Positions 15,352-21,927 of a stretch of 64,000 nt of DNA are shown here, one piece after another. Below the pieces are notes generated by a model that saw nothing but the letters and a program-made list of their open reading frames with translations, was not told where the DNA came from and ran no database searches. The DNA is taken from contig JBPCOI010000003.1 of assembly GCA_051000395.1 (NCBI GenBank), positions 83,540 to 147,539 of the forward strand, in the 5' to 3' direction. This DNA comes from JBPCOI01 sp051000395 (GTDB lineage: Bacteria > Actinomycetota > Actinomycetes > Mycobacteriales > Jatrophihabitantaceae). How positions within the stretch are numbered: position 1 is the stretch's first letter; every line of letters starts with the position of its first letter. Both the position numbers and the translations under genes were made by a program.

Positions 15352-16467
15352 TCACGCGATGCCGATCAGGATCCGCGGGTGGGTGGCCGGACTGAGCCAG
15401 CGCATGATCGGCACCAGGTCTGACTGCGGGATCGCGACGCATCCGGCCGTCGGTGAACCGTCCGTGACGTGCAGGAAGAACGCACTGCCCGCCCCCTGGA
15501 CCACCGGCGCCCGGTTGTAGTCGATCACCACGGCATAGTCGTAGAACGGCGTCTCGGCGCGCAGGTGCTCGTTCGGACTGCCCTGCGTGAACGGGCACGA
15601 TCCCGAGCAGCGCTGGTGGGTGTTGTACAGCGCGCCCGGCTGACTGATCCACCAGTCCGAGTCGGTGGTCTGGAAGTACGGCAATCCGGTGCCCGGGTCT
15701 GGGTAGTAACCGAAGGCCTGGGTCAGGCCGAAGCTGCCGATCGGCGTGGCCGAGCGCGATTCGCTGGGCGCCGTGCTCAGGCCGTCGGCGCCGACGTGTG
15801 CGGTGACGGCAGGACCGACCGCGAACCACCCGCCACCCGCGGCCCGGTCCCACGCCTGCAGCATGGCCGTGGTGCTGCCCGACCAGCCGGCGACCACCGT
15901 GATCACCCTGGTGGCCGAACCCGTGGCGAACGGCAGCGGCAGCGCGCGGCCGCCGGGGACGGGTGCCGACTGGGGTGTCGGACGCCCGGCGGGCCGGCTG
16001 GCGGGGTCGTTGGCGGGGTCGTTGGTGGGGTCACTGCCGGGCGGACGAGCGGCGGACGCAGGCGAGGTCACCGGAGCGCGGGCGGTGGCCGCGGTGGCCG
16101 CGGTGGGCGCGGTGGCCGCTCGTCCTGGTGCGGAGGGACATGGACGGGCGGCAAGCGTGGGCAGTGCGGACCGGCTCGCGGAGGTCGCGGGCAGTGCGGA
16201 CCGGCTCGCGGTGGGCGCCGGTAGCGGCTGGCTCGCCGGATGGGATCGACACGCCCGTGCGACAGCTGTGGACGCCGGCGCGGCGCTCGCCGCGGTCGTC
16301 GCAGCAGGCGTTACAGCAGGCGCCGACTGGGCAATTCGGGCGATCGGTGCGACGAGCGGCGTCGGGGCAGGCGCGTTCGGTACGCGGCTCATCGCGACGG
16401 CGACCAGCGCGCAGCCGAGGACGGCCGCCGCGGCGGCGGCCGAGGACAGCACGCGTCCCAAGCGCAT
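15352..16467 (-). CDS. L,D-transpeptidase-like exported protein (paralogue 2)
   Basis: A 371-residue paralogue of the following gene. It has an N-terminal hydrophobic segment with the possible lipobox LGC near residue 18, then a very long Ala/Pro/Ser-rich linker (to about residue 185) containing short tandem repeats. The C-terminal domain has ATPIGSFGLTQAFG, WWISQPGALYN, FFLHVTDGSPT and the catalytic cysteine in TAGCVAIPQ. It presumably acts on cell-wall peptidoglycan, the linker spanning the wall. The ATG at 16467 is chosen over the longer frame because it starts a proper signal segment and has CACACT six bases upstream. Confidence 0.8.
   Translation of the reverse strand: MRLGRVLSSAAAAAAVLGCALVAVAMSRVPNAPAPTPLVAPIARIAQSAPAVTPAATTAASAAPASTAVARACRSHPASQPLPAPTASRSALPATSASRSALPTLAARPCPSAPGRAATAPTAATAATARAPVTSPASAARPPGSDPTNDPANDPASRPAGRPTPQSAPVPGGRALPLPFATGSATRVITVVAGWSGSTTAMLQAWDRAAGGGWFAVGPAVTAHVGADGLSTAPSESRSATPIGSFGLTQAFGYYPDPGTGLPYFQTTDSDWWISQPGALYNTHQRCSGSCPFTQGSPNEHLRAETPFYDYAVVIDYNRAPVVQGAGSAFFLHVTDGSPTAGCVAIPQSDLVPIMRWLSPATHPRILIGIA
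16158..16211. repeat. 30-bp tandem repeat in the linker of paralogue 2
   Basis: The block GCAGTGCGGACCGGCTCGCG occurs at 16161 and again at 16191, a period of exactly ten codons, encoding SRSALP twice. A second, 12-bp repeat of GGGTCGTTGGCG type lies near 16009-16044 and encodes DPAN/DPTN units. Both are in frame and probably let the linker length vary by slippage. Confidence 0.7.
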
Positions 16468-16541
16468 GTGGTCAGTGTGACAGATGTGACAGATGGGATC
16501 CAGCAGTCGCGGGTACCTGCCGCAGCGGGCAGTCGATCTGC

Positions 16542-16547
16542 CAGGCT
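16542..16547 (+). promoter_or_regulatory. Putative -10 element (CAGGCT) of the monooxygenase-like gene
   Basis: CAGGCT ends six bases before ATG 16554. The same hexamer at six or seven bases precedes glgX and treZ, so it may be a recurring variant of TANNNT. Confidence 0.35.
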
Positions 16548-16553
16548 CGGCGC

Positions 16554-16868
16554 ATGGTTCTCGAGATCGCCGACCTCCAGATCGCCACCGGCGCCGAAGA
16601 CGATTTCGTCGCCGCCTACCGCGGCGCGCGCGACGTCCTCGCCGGCACGCCGGGTTGCCGCTCGGTCCAGCTGACCCGAAGCATCGAGACACCGTCCCGC
16701 TTCGTGCTGCTGGTCGAATGGGACTCCGTGGCCGCCCATGAGCAGAACTTTCGCGCCACCGAACGCTTCGGCACCTGGCGCGCGGCGATCGGCCCGTTCT
16801 TCGCAGCGCCGCCACACGTCGAGCACGTCGAGCTAGTCGAGCACGTCCGGCACGTCACCGATGGCTGA
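16554..16868 (+). CDS. Antibiotic biosynthesis monooxygenase (ABM) domain protein
   Basis: A 104-residue dimeric alpha/beta barrel protein: EIADLQIATGAEDDFVAAY, GCRSVQLTRSIETPSRFVLL and EWDSVAAHEQNFRAT match the ABM domain found in small monooxygenases and heme-degrading relatives. The C-terminus ends in a His/Val/Glu-rich VEHVELVEHVRHV tail. The reaction cannot be inferred. It converges with the VOC-family gene, one base away. Confidence 0.8.
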   Translation: MVLEIADLQIATGAEDDFVAAYRGARDVLAGTPGCRSVQLTRSIETPSRFVLLVEWDSVAAHEQNFRATERFGTWRAAIGPFFAAPPHVEHVELVEHVRHVTDG

Positions 16869-16869
16869 G

Positions 16870-17265
16870 CTACTCCGGCGACACCGCCTCGATCAGGTTC
16901 GCGTCGGGATCGTGGACCATCGCGTGGAACGCGCCGCGACGGTAGAGCGCCCACCGCCGTGGTGCGTCGTGGCTGCGTCCCCCGTGCTGCACCGCAGCCC
17001 GGTGGAACGCCTCGACCTCGCCGCGAGAGGACGCCCGCAGGCAGAGATGCGCGCCGTGGGTGGGCTCGCTCCCGGCGACCAGCCAGAGCACTGCGTGCCC
17101 GTCGGCGCCCCATCCCGCGGCTTCGAGCGCAGCGCCGCCGTCCTCCTCGTCGCCGAACTCGACGATCCTGCGCAGCCCGATCGCGCCGAGCGCGGCGTCG
17201 TAGAAGGCGAGGCTCGCCGCGAAGTCGGTGGCACTGATCGTCAGGTGGTCGAAGCGGGCGGGCAC
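16870..17265 (-). CDS. VOC/glyoxalase superfamily protein
   Basis: A 131-residue single-module vicinal-oxygen-chelate protein with two beta-alpha-beta-beta-beta units: FDHLTISATDFAASLAFYD starts the first, HLCLRASSRGEVEAFH the second, and FHAMVHDPDANLIEAV closes it with the metal-binding Glu. Members include glyoxalases and resistance proteins; the substrate here is unknown. The GTG at 17265 is the only fitting start, with AATCAT six bases upstream. Confidence 0.82.
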   Translation of the reverse strand: MPARFDHLTISATDFAASLAFYDAALGAIGLRRIVEFGDEEDGGAALEAAGWGADGHAVLWLVAGSEPTHGAHLCLRASSRGEVEAFHRAAVQHGGRSHDAPRRWALYRRGAFHAMVHDPDANLIEAVSPE

Positions 17266-17292
17266 CGCATCATGATTGCTGATACGGAGCGG

Positions 17293-17961
17293 TCAGAGCG
17301 GCCAGCTCTCGCGCCGCCACGCCGCGTCCCAGAACATCCACTCGTAGCGTGCGGTCGTCGCGAAGTGCCGTTGCGCACCCTCGCGTTCGGATGCTGACAG
17401 CTCGGGACCGATGCGGTCGGCCAGCGCCAGCACCTCGGCGACGGCGACGGCGAACGCGTCGCCGGCGTACGTGTCGATCCAGCGCTGGTAGCGGGGGTCG
17501 GGTGAGCCCTGCTCGAGCAGCTCGGCGCCGACGCGCTGATAGATCCAGTAGCATGGCAGGACGGCAGCCAGGCCTTGCGCGAACGTCGCGCCGTACGCGG
17601 TGGCGAGCAGGTAGCTGGTGTAGGCCGTCGTGGTCGGCGAGGCCGGGATGTCCGACAGCGCCGCGGGATCGAGACCGACCTGCGGCAACAGGGTCTCGTG
17701 CAGGGCGAGCTCGACCGCGACCGTGTCGGCCGCGTGCTGAGCGAGCAGCCCGACGTCGGCGTGAGCCGGCGCCTTGGCACCGACGATCGCCAGCGTGCGG
17801 GCGTACTCGCGCAGGTAGAGCGCGTCCTGGGCCAGGTAGTACCCGAAGCACGTCTCGTCGAGGGTGCCGGTCCGCAGGCCGCGCAAAAACGGGTGCGCGA
17901 GGATCGCGCGGTAGGTGCTGTCCGCCCCGGCCCACAACCGCGACGTCCACTGCTCGCTCAC
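17293..17961 (-). CDS. tenA: TenA family aminopyrimidine aminohydrolase (thiaminase II)
   Basis: A 222-residue TenA protein, which hydrolyses aminopyrimidine breakdown products so that the pyrimidine half of thiamin can be salvaged. Family segments are HPFLRGLRTGTLDETCFGYYLAQD, ALHETLLPQVGL and LLATAYGATFAQGLAAVLPCYWIY, the last holding the active-site cysteine. It starts at GTG 17961 and is transcribed divergently from thiD, only 29 bases away. The salvaged pyrimidine would be passed to ThiD. Confidence 0.9.
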   Translation of the reverse strand: MSEQWTSRLWAGADSTYRAILAHPFLRGLRTGTLDETCFGYYLAQDALYLREYARTLAIVGAKAPAHADVGLLAQHAADTVAVELALHETLLPQVGLDPAALSDIPASPTTTAYTSYLLATAYGATFAQGLAAVLPCYWIYQRVGAELLEQGSPDPRYQRWIDTYAGDAFAVAVAEVLALADRIGPELSASEREGAQRHFATTARYEWMFWDAAWRRESWPL

Positions 17962-17990
17962 GGTCCCCCTTCGTTCGCAATACTGTCGCG
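17962..17990. promoter_or_regulatory. Compact bidirectional promoter between tenA and thiD
   Basis: Only 29 bases separate two divergent starts. On the plus strand AATACT (17979-17984) ends six bases before the thiD GTG. Read the other way the same site is AGTATT, which could serve as the tenA -10, followed by an AAGGGGGA ribosome site. No TPP riboswitch fits in this space. Confidence 0.45.
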
Positions 17991-18803
17991 GTGATCCAGC
18001 AGCCGCCGACCGCGCTCACCATCGCAGGTTCGGACTCCGGCGGCGGCGCCGGAGTGCAGGCAGACCTGAAGACCTTTCTTGCCTGCCGGGTCCACGGGAT
18101 GTCGGCGATCACCGCGGTGACGGTGCAGAACTCCCTCGGCGTCAGCGGATTCTACGAGCTGCCGCCGCACGCGGTGGCCGAGCAGATCGAGTCCGTCGCC
18201 GCCGACATCGGGGTCGGTGCCGCCAAGACCGGCATGCTGGCCTCGGCCGCGATCATGGAAGCGGTCGCGTCGGTGGTGCGGCGGCTACGGATTGCGCCGC
18301 TCGTCGTCGACCCGGTCGCCGCGTCCCAGCACGGTGACCCGCTGCTGCGCCCCGATGCCGTCGAGGCGTTGCGCGAGCTGATCGTCCCGCTCGCCACGCT
18401 GCTCACGCCGAACCTCGGCGAGGTGCGGCTGCTGAGCGGCATCGAGGTCCGCACCCGCGCCGACCTGCAGGCAGCCGCTCGGGCCGTGCACGCGCTGGGC
18501 CCGCGCTACGTGCTCGTCAAGGGCGGTCACCTGCCGGCCGGGGACGCCGTCGACCTGCTCTTCGACGGGACGGACTTCGTCGAGTTCGCCGCCCCGCGCG
18601 CAGCGACCCGGCACACCCACGGCTCTGGCGACACCCTGGCTGCCTCGATCACCGCCGGCCTGGCGCGCGGCCTCGACGTCGGTGCCGCGGTCGAGGAGGG
18701 GAAACGGTTCGTCACCGGTGCCATCCGGGGCTCGTTCCCCCTCGGGAGCGGGCTCGGCCCGGTCGGGCACTTCTGGCGCGTGCGCGACTGGCCCGAGCGT
18801 TGA
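17991..18803 (+). CDS. thiD: Hydroxymethylpyrimidine/phosphomethylpyrimidine kinase
   Basis: A 270-residue ThiD, which phosphorylates HMP and HMP-phosphate to HMP diphosphate for thiamin synthesis. Landmarks are ALTIAGSDSGGGAGVQADLK at the N-terminus, VTVQNSLGV, GAAKTGMLAS, DPVAASQHGDPLL, LTPNLGE, VLVKGGH and the catalytic THGSGDTLAASI (THGTGC in most homologues). Length and order are normal. The GTG at 17991 begins directly before the conserved N-terminus. thiE follows convergently. Confidence 0.93.
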   Translation: MIQQPPTALTIAGSDSGGGAGVQADLKTFLACRVHGMSAITAVTVQNSLGVSGFYELPPHAVAEQIESVAADIGVGAAKTGMLASAAIMEAVASVVRRLRIAPLVVDPVAASQHGDPLLRPDAVEALRELIVPLATLLTPNLGEVRLLSGIEVRTRADLQAAARAVHALGPRYVLVKGGHLPAGDAVDLLFDGTDFVEFAAPRAATRHTHGSGDTLAASITAGLARGLDVGAAVEEGKRFVTGAIRGSFPLGSGLGPVGHFWRVRDWPER

Positions 18804-18830
18804 ACGCGTCTCGAAGCACGCGGCTCGTGG

Positions 18831-19490
18831 CTAACCCGACACCGCGGCGGCGGCGAGCCGGTCGGCGAACGCACGTGCCGCGGCGCCCGGATCGTCGGCC
18901 TCGGTGAGCGCCCGGACCACGACCACCCGGCGCGCACCCGCTGCGAGGACCTCGTCGAGGCGCTGCGGCGATTCGATCCCGCCGATCGCGAACCACGGCC
19001 GGGCGTCCTGGCGGGCGGCGGCGTGGCGGACGAGCTCGAGTCCCGCCGCGGCGCGTCCCGGCTTGGTGGGCGTCGGCCACGCCGGCCCGGTGCAGTAGTA
19101 GGCGACGTCGGTCTCGATGCGGGCGGCGTCGGCCTGTGCCGGCGTATGGGTGGAGCGGCCGAGCAGCACGCCGTCGCCGACGATCTCCCGGGCAAGCGCC
19201 ACGGGCAGGTCGTCCTGCCCCAGATGCAGCACCGGTGCCCGCACCGCGCGCGCCACGTCCGCGCGGTCATTGACCGCGAACAGCGCGCCGTGCCGCTCGG
19301 TGGCCGCCGCGAACGTCTCCAACAGCCGGATCTCCTGCCGTGCCTCCAGGCCCTTCTCACGCAGCTGGACGACGTCGACGCCGGCGGCGAGGACCGTGTC
19401 CAGGAACTGCTCGAGATCCCCGGTGCGGGACCGCGAATCGGTGCACAGGTACAGGCGGGCAGCGGCCAGAGCCTCGCGCGGCGCGGTCAT
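18831..19490 (-). CDS. thiE: Thiamin-phosphate synthase
   Basis: A 219-residue TIM-barrel enzyme that couples HMP diphosphate with the thiazole phosphate. Visible are LYLCTDS, VDVVQLREKGLEARQE, FAVNDRADVARAV, VLHLGQDDLPV, LGRSTHTPAQ and the phosphate-binding WFAIGGIES. The ATG at 19490 has TACGCT six bases upstream on its strand, fitting leaderless expression independent of the riboswitch, which faces the opposite way. It is transcribed divergently from thiO and ends convergent with thiD. Confidence 0.93.
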   Translation of the reverse strand: MTAPREALAAARLYLCTDSRSRTGDLEQFLDTVLAAGVDVVQLREKGLEARQEIRLLETFAAATERHGALFAVNDRADVARAVRAPVLHLGQDDLPVALAREIVGDGVLLGRSTHTPAQADAARIETDVAYYCTGPAWPTPTKPGRAAAGLELVRHAAARQDARPWFAIGGIESPQRLDEVLAAGARRVVVVRALTEADDPGAAARAFADRLAAAAVSG

Positions 19491-19551
19491 CCGGCGAGCG
19501 TAATGTGGACGGCGCACGGGAGCCTGAAACCGGGATGCGCCGCCACGCGGC

Positions 19552-19630
19552 GGGCGTCTCCGGCGGACGGCTGAGAGGGCGCAACCCGCCGACCGTCGAA
19601 CCTGATCCGGGTAATGCCGGCGCGAGGGAG
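19552..19630 (+). ncRNA. TPP riboswitch upstream of thiO-thiS-thiG
   Basis: The hallmark elements of the thiamin diphosphate aptamer are present in order: an ACGCGG-type 5' segment near 19554, CTGAGAGGG at 19571, GACCG at 19591, and CCTGATCCGGGTAATGCCGG ending at 19620. The ribosome site GAGGGAG (19624-19630) directly follows, three bases before the thiO ATG. Control by hiding that site in the ligand-bound form is therefore likely. No terminator poly-T is visible. Confidence 0.92.
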
Positions 19631-19632
19631 CA

Positions 19633-20772
19633 ATGACCAGCAGCAGCGACGTGATCGTGATCGGTGCCGGGGCGATCGGGGCCGCGGTGGCCTGGCGCTG
19701 CGCGCAGCGCGGCATGGCCGTCACCGTCGTCGACCCCGAGCCGCATCGCGGCGCGTGGCACACGGCTGCCGGAATGCTCGCCCCGGTCACCGAGCTGCAC
19801 TACACGGAGGCGCCGTTGCTGCGGCTGAACCTCGAATCGCTGCGCCGGTATCCGGATTTCGCCGCCGAGTTGAGCAGCGTCACCGGGCTGAAGACCGGCT
19901 ACCAGGAATGCGGCACGGTGTCCGTGGCGTGGGACGGCGCGGACCTGGCCGCGCTGCGCGACCTGCACGAGTTCGGCCGCGAACTGGGGCTGGCGTCGCG
20001 GCTGCTCACCGGACGCGAACTGCGCGAGTTGGAACCTGCGCTCGCCGCCGGCCTACCCGGCGGCCTGCTGGCCGAGGACGACCACCAGATCGAGCCGCGC
20101 CTGCTGCACGCGGCATTGCTGGCCGCGGCCGAGGCGTGCGGCGTGCAGACGGTGCGCGCGACAGCGGCCCTCGAGCTGTCCGGCGACCGCGCGGTGGGGG
20201 TGCGCCTCGACGACGGCACCCGCCTGGGCTCCGGGACCGTCGTGCTCGCGGCGGGCGCGTGGTCGGCGGGCGTCGCGGGTTTGCCGCTCGCGGCCGTGCC
20301 GTCGGTGCGCCCGGTGAAGGGACAGACCCTGCGGCTGCGACTGGCCGGCGACGACCGGCTGAAGCGCGTCGTGCGCGGCACGGTGAAGGGATCGCCGATC
20401 TACCTCGTCCCCCGCGCGGACGGACGGCTCGCGGTCGGCGCCTCCTCGGAGGAGGCCGGCTTCGACCAGGCGCCGCGCGCGGGCGCGGTCTACGAACTGC
20501 TGCGCGACGCGCAGTCGATCTTTCCCGAGCTCAGTGAGGCCGTCCTCGAAGAGGTGTGCACCGGGCTACGACCCGCGTCCCCCGACAACGCGCCGCTGGT
20601 CGGCCCGTCCGGACTCGACGGGCTGCTGCATGCGAGCGGTCACTACCGCAACGGAATCCTGCTCGCGCCGGTCACCGCCGACGGCGTCGCGGAGCTGATC
20701 GCCACCGGCGCGCTGCCCGACGTCCTCGCGCCGTTCACACCGGCCAGGTTCGCCGCGGCGGTGCCCGCGTGA
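19633..20772 (+). CDS. thiO: Glycine oxidase
   Basis: A 379-residue FAD-dependent amine oxidase that makes the imine of glycine for thiazole synthesis in aerobes. The FAD-binding motif is VIVIGAGAIGAAVAWRC. Other family parts are HTAAGMLAPVTE, GGLLAEDDHQIEPRLL, VKGQTLRLRL and the C-terminal SGHYRNGILLAPVTA. It is first in the riboswitch-controlled operon, and its stop overlaps the thiS GTG. Confidence 0.93.
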   Translation: MTSSSDVIVIGAGAIGAAVAWRCAQRGMAVTVVDPEPHRGAWHTAAGMLAPVTELHYTEAPLLRLNLESLRRYPDFAAELSSVTGLKTGYQECGTVSVAWDGADLAALRDLHEFGRELGLASRLLTGRELRELEPALAAGLPGGLLAEDDHQIEPRLLHAALLAAAEACGVQTVRATAALELSGDRAVGVRLDDGTRLGSGTVVLAAGAWSAGVAGLPLAAVPSVRPVKGQTLRLRLAGDDRLKRVVRGTVKGSPIYLVPRADGRLAVGASSEEAGFDQAPRAGAVYELLRDAQSIFPELSEAVLEEVCTGLRPASPDNAPLVGPSGLDGLLHASGHYRNGILLAPVTADGVAELIATGALPDVLAPFTPARFAAAVPA

Positions 20773-20966
20773 GGATCGAGGTGAACGGGCGCGCGTACGA
20801 GACCGCCGCGACGACGCTGCTCGTTCTGCTCGACGCGGTCAGCGGCACGACCCTCGGCAGCGCCGCGGCGGTCGACGGCGCCGTCGTGCCCCGTGGCGAG
20901 TGGGCGACCTACGAGTTGCGTCCCGGGCAGTCCGTCGAGGTGCTCACCGCGGTGCAGGGCGGCTGA
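20769..20966 (+). CDS. thiS: Sulfur carrier protein ThiS
   Basis: A 65-residue ubiquitin-like protein ending in the Gly-Gly tail (AVQGG) that is adenylated and thiocarboxylated to carry sulfur to the thiazole. It starts MRIEVNGRAYE-like (VRIEVNGRAYE) with a GTG that overlaps the thiO stop in GTGA. The length is normal for ThiS. No thiF or sulfur donor gene is nearby. Confidence 0.93.
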   Translation: MRIEVNGRAYETAATTLLVLLDAVSGTTLGSAAAVDGAVVPRGEWATYELRPGQSVEVLTAVQGG

Positions 20967-20968
20967 TC

Positions 20969-21763
20969 GTGGTGACTCCGCCCGAGGTCGCGAGCCCGGA
21001 CCCGTTCGTCATCGCCGGCGTTTCGCTGCCGTCGCGGCTGGTGCTCGGCACCGGCGGCGCGCCGAGTTCGCAGACGGTCGAGGCGTGCCTGGCCGCCTCC
21101 GGTGCAGCGATGTGCACGGTAGCAATGCGGCGCGCCGATCCCGCCGCGCGCGGTTCGATCCTGGACGTGCTCGACCGCCGCGGCACCCGGGTGCTGCCGA
21201 ACACCGCGGGGTGCCGCACCGCGCGCGAGGCGGTACGCACGGCCGAACTGGCGCGCGAGGCACTGCAGACGGACTGGGTGAAGCTCGAGGTGATCGCCGA
21301 CGAGCGCACCCTGCTGCCCGACCCTGTCGAGCTGCTCGACGCCGCGCAGGCACTCGTCGCCCTCGGTTTCACCGTGCTGCCCTATACCAACGACGGCCCG
21401 ACCCTCTCGCGCCGCCTGCAGCAGGCGGGCTGCGCCGCGGTCATGCCGCTCGGTTCACCCATCGGGACGGGACTGGGAATCGGCAACCCGCACAACATCG
21501 AGCTGATCGTCAGCGAGGCCGCCGTCCCGGTGATCCTCGACGCCGGCATCGGCACCGCGTCCGACGCCGCGCTCGCGATGGAGCTCGGCTGCGACGGCGT
21601 GCTGCTCGCCTCGGCCGTCACCAGGGCGCAGAATCCGGCGCTGATGGCCGCCGCAATGGCCGCCGCCGTCGTCGCCGGGCGCCTGGCCCGCCTGGCCGGG
21701 CGCATCCCGCGCCGCCACCACGCCCGGGCGTCCTCTCCGACGGAGGGGATGGCGGTGCTGTAA
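20969..21763 (+). CDS. thiG: Thiazole synthase
   Basis: A 264-residue TIM barrel that condenses deoxyxylulose phosphate, glycine imine and ThiS thiocarboxylate into the thiazole. Landmarks are SRLVLGTGG, AMRRADPAARG, VLPNTAGCRTAREAV, the catalytic Lys in WVKLEVI, MPLGSPIGTGLGI and VPVILDAGIGTASDAA. It starts two bases after thiS at GTG 20969 (GTG 20972 is also possible). Dxs, encoded at 32258, makes the same deoxyxylulose phosphate substrate. Confidence 0.94.
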   Translation: MVTPPEVASPDPFVIAGVSLPSRLVLGTGGAPSSQTVEACLAASGAAMCTVAMRRADPAARGSILDVLDRRGTRVLPNTAGCRTAREAVRTAELAREALQTDWVKLEVIADERTLLPDPVELLDAAQALVALGFTVLPYTNDGPTLSRRLQQAGCAAVMPLGSPIGTGLGIGNPHNIELIVSEAAVPVILDAGIGTASDAALAMELGCDGVLLASAVTRAQNPALMAAAMAAAVVAGRLARLAGRIPRRHHARASSPTEGMAVL

Positions 21764-21790
21764 CAGCGAGCGAGGACGCACACCACAACC

Positions 21791-21880
21791 GACGCGCGGG
21801 AGCTCGCGAGGGCTGAGAGGGCGGCACCGAATCCGGGCCCGCCGACCGCCGGACCCGCCGGGTAATGCCGGCGCAGGGAG
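21791..21880 (+). ncRNA. TPP riboswitch upstream of cytX
   Basis: A second aptamer: ACGCGCGGGAGC near 21792, GGCTGAGAGGG at 21811, GACCG at 21843 and CCGGGTAATGCCGGCG ending at 21873, with AGGGAG (21875-21880) as the ribosome site. It lacks the usual CCTGAT just before CCGGGTAAT, reading GACCCG instead, so its P4/J2-4 side differs from the thiO copy. The ribosome site serves a 13-codon leader frame rather than cytX itself. Confidence 0.88.
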
Positions 21881-21885
21881 AACCG

Positions 21886-21927
21886 ATGAGCCAGACCTGC
21901 CGAACGCACAAGGGAAATCCTCGATGA
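21886..21927 (+). CDS. 13-residue leader peptide, coupled to cytX
   Basis: The ATG at 21886, six bases after the riboswitch ribosome site, opens a frame encoding MSQTCRTHKGNPR. Its TGA overlaps the cytX ATG as ATGA (21924-21927). This would make cytX translation depend on leader translation. A weaker AAGGGA at 21909 could also serve cytX directly. No homologues can be checked here, so its reality is inferred from position. Confidence 0.4.
   Translation: MSQTCRTHKGNPR

Noticed and set aside
19969..20537. Long Arg-rich open frames overlapping thiO, and similar ones over most genes
   Set aside because: They are out-of-frame readings of high-GC coding sequence, dominated by Arg/Ala/Gly, with no family motifs and no start signals.
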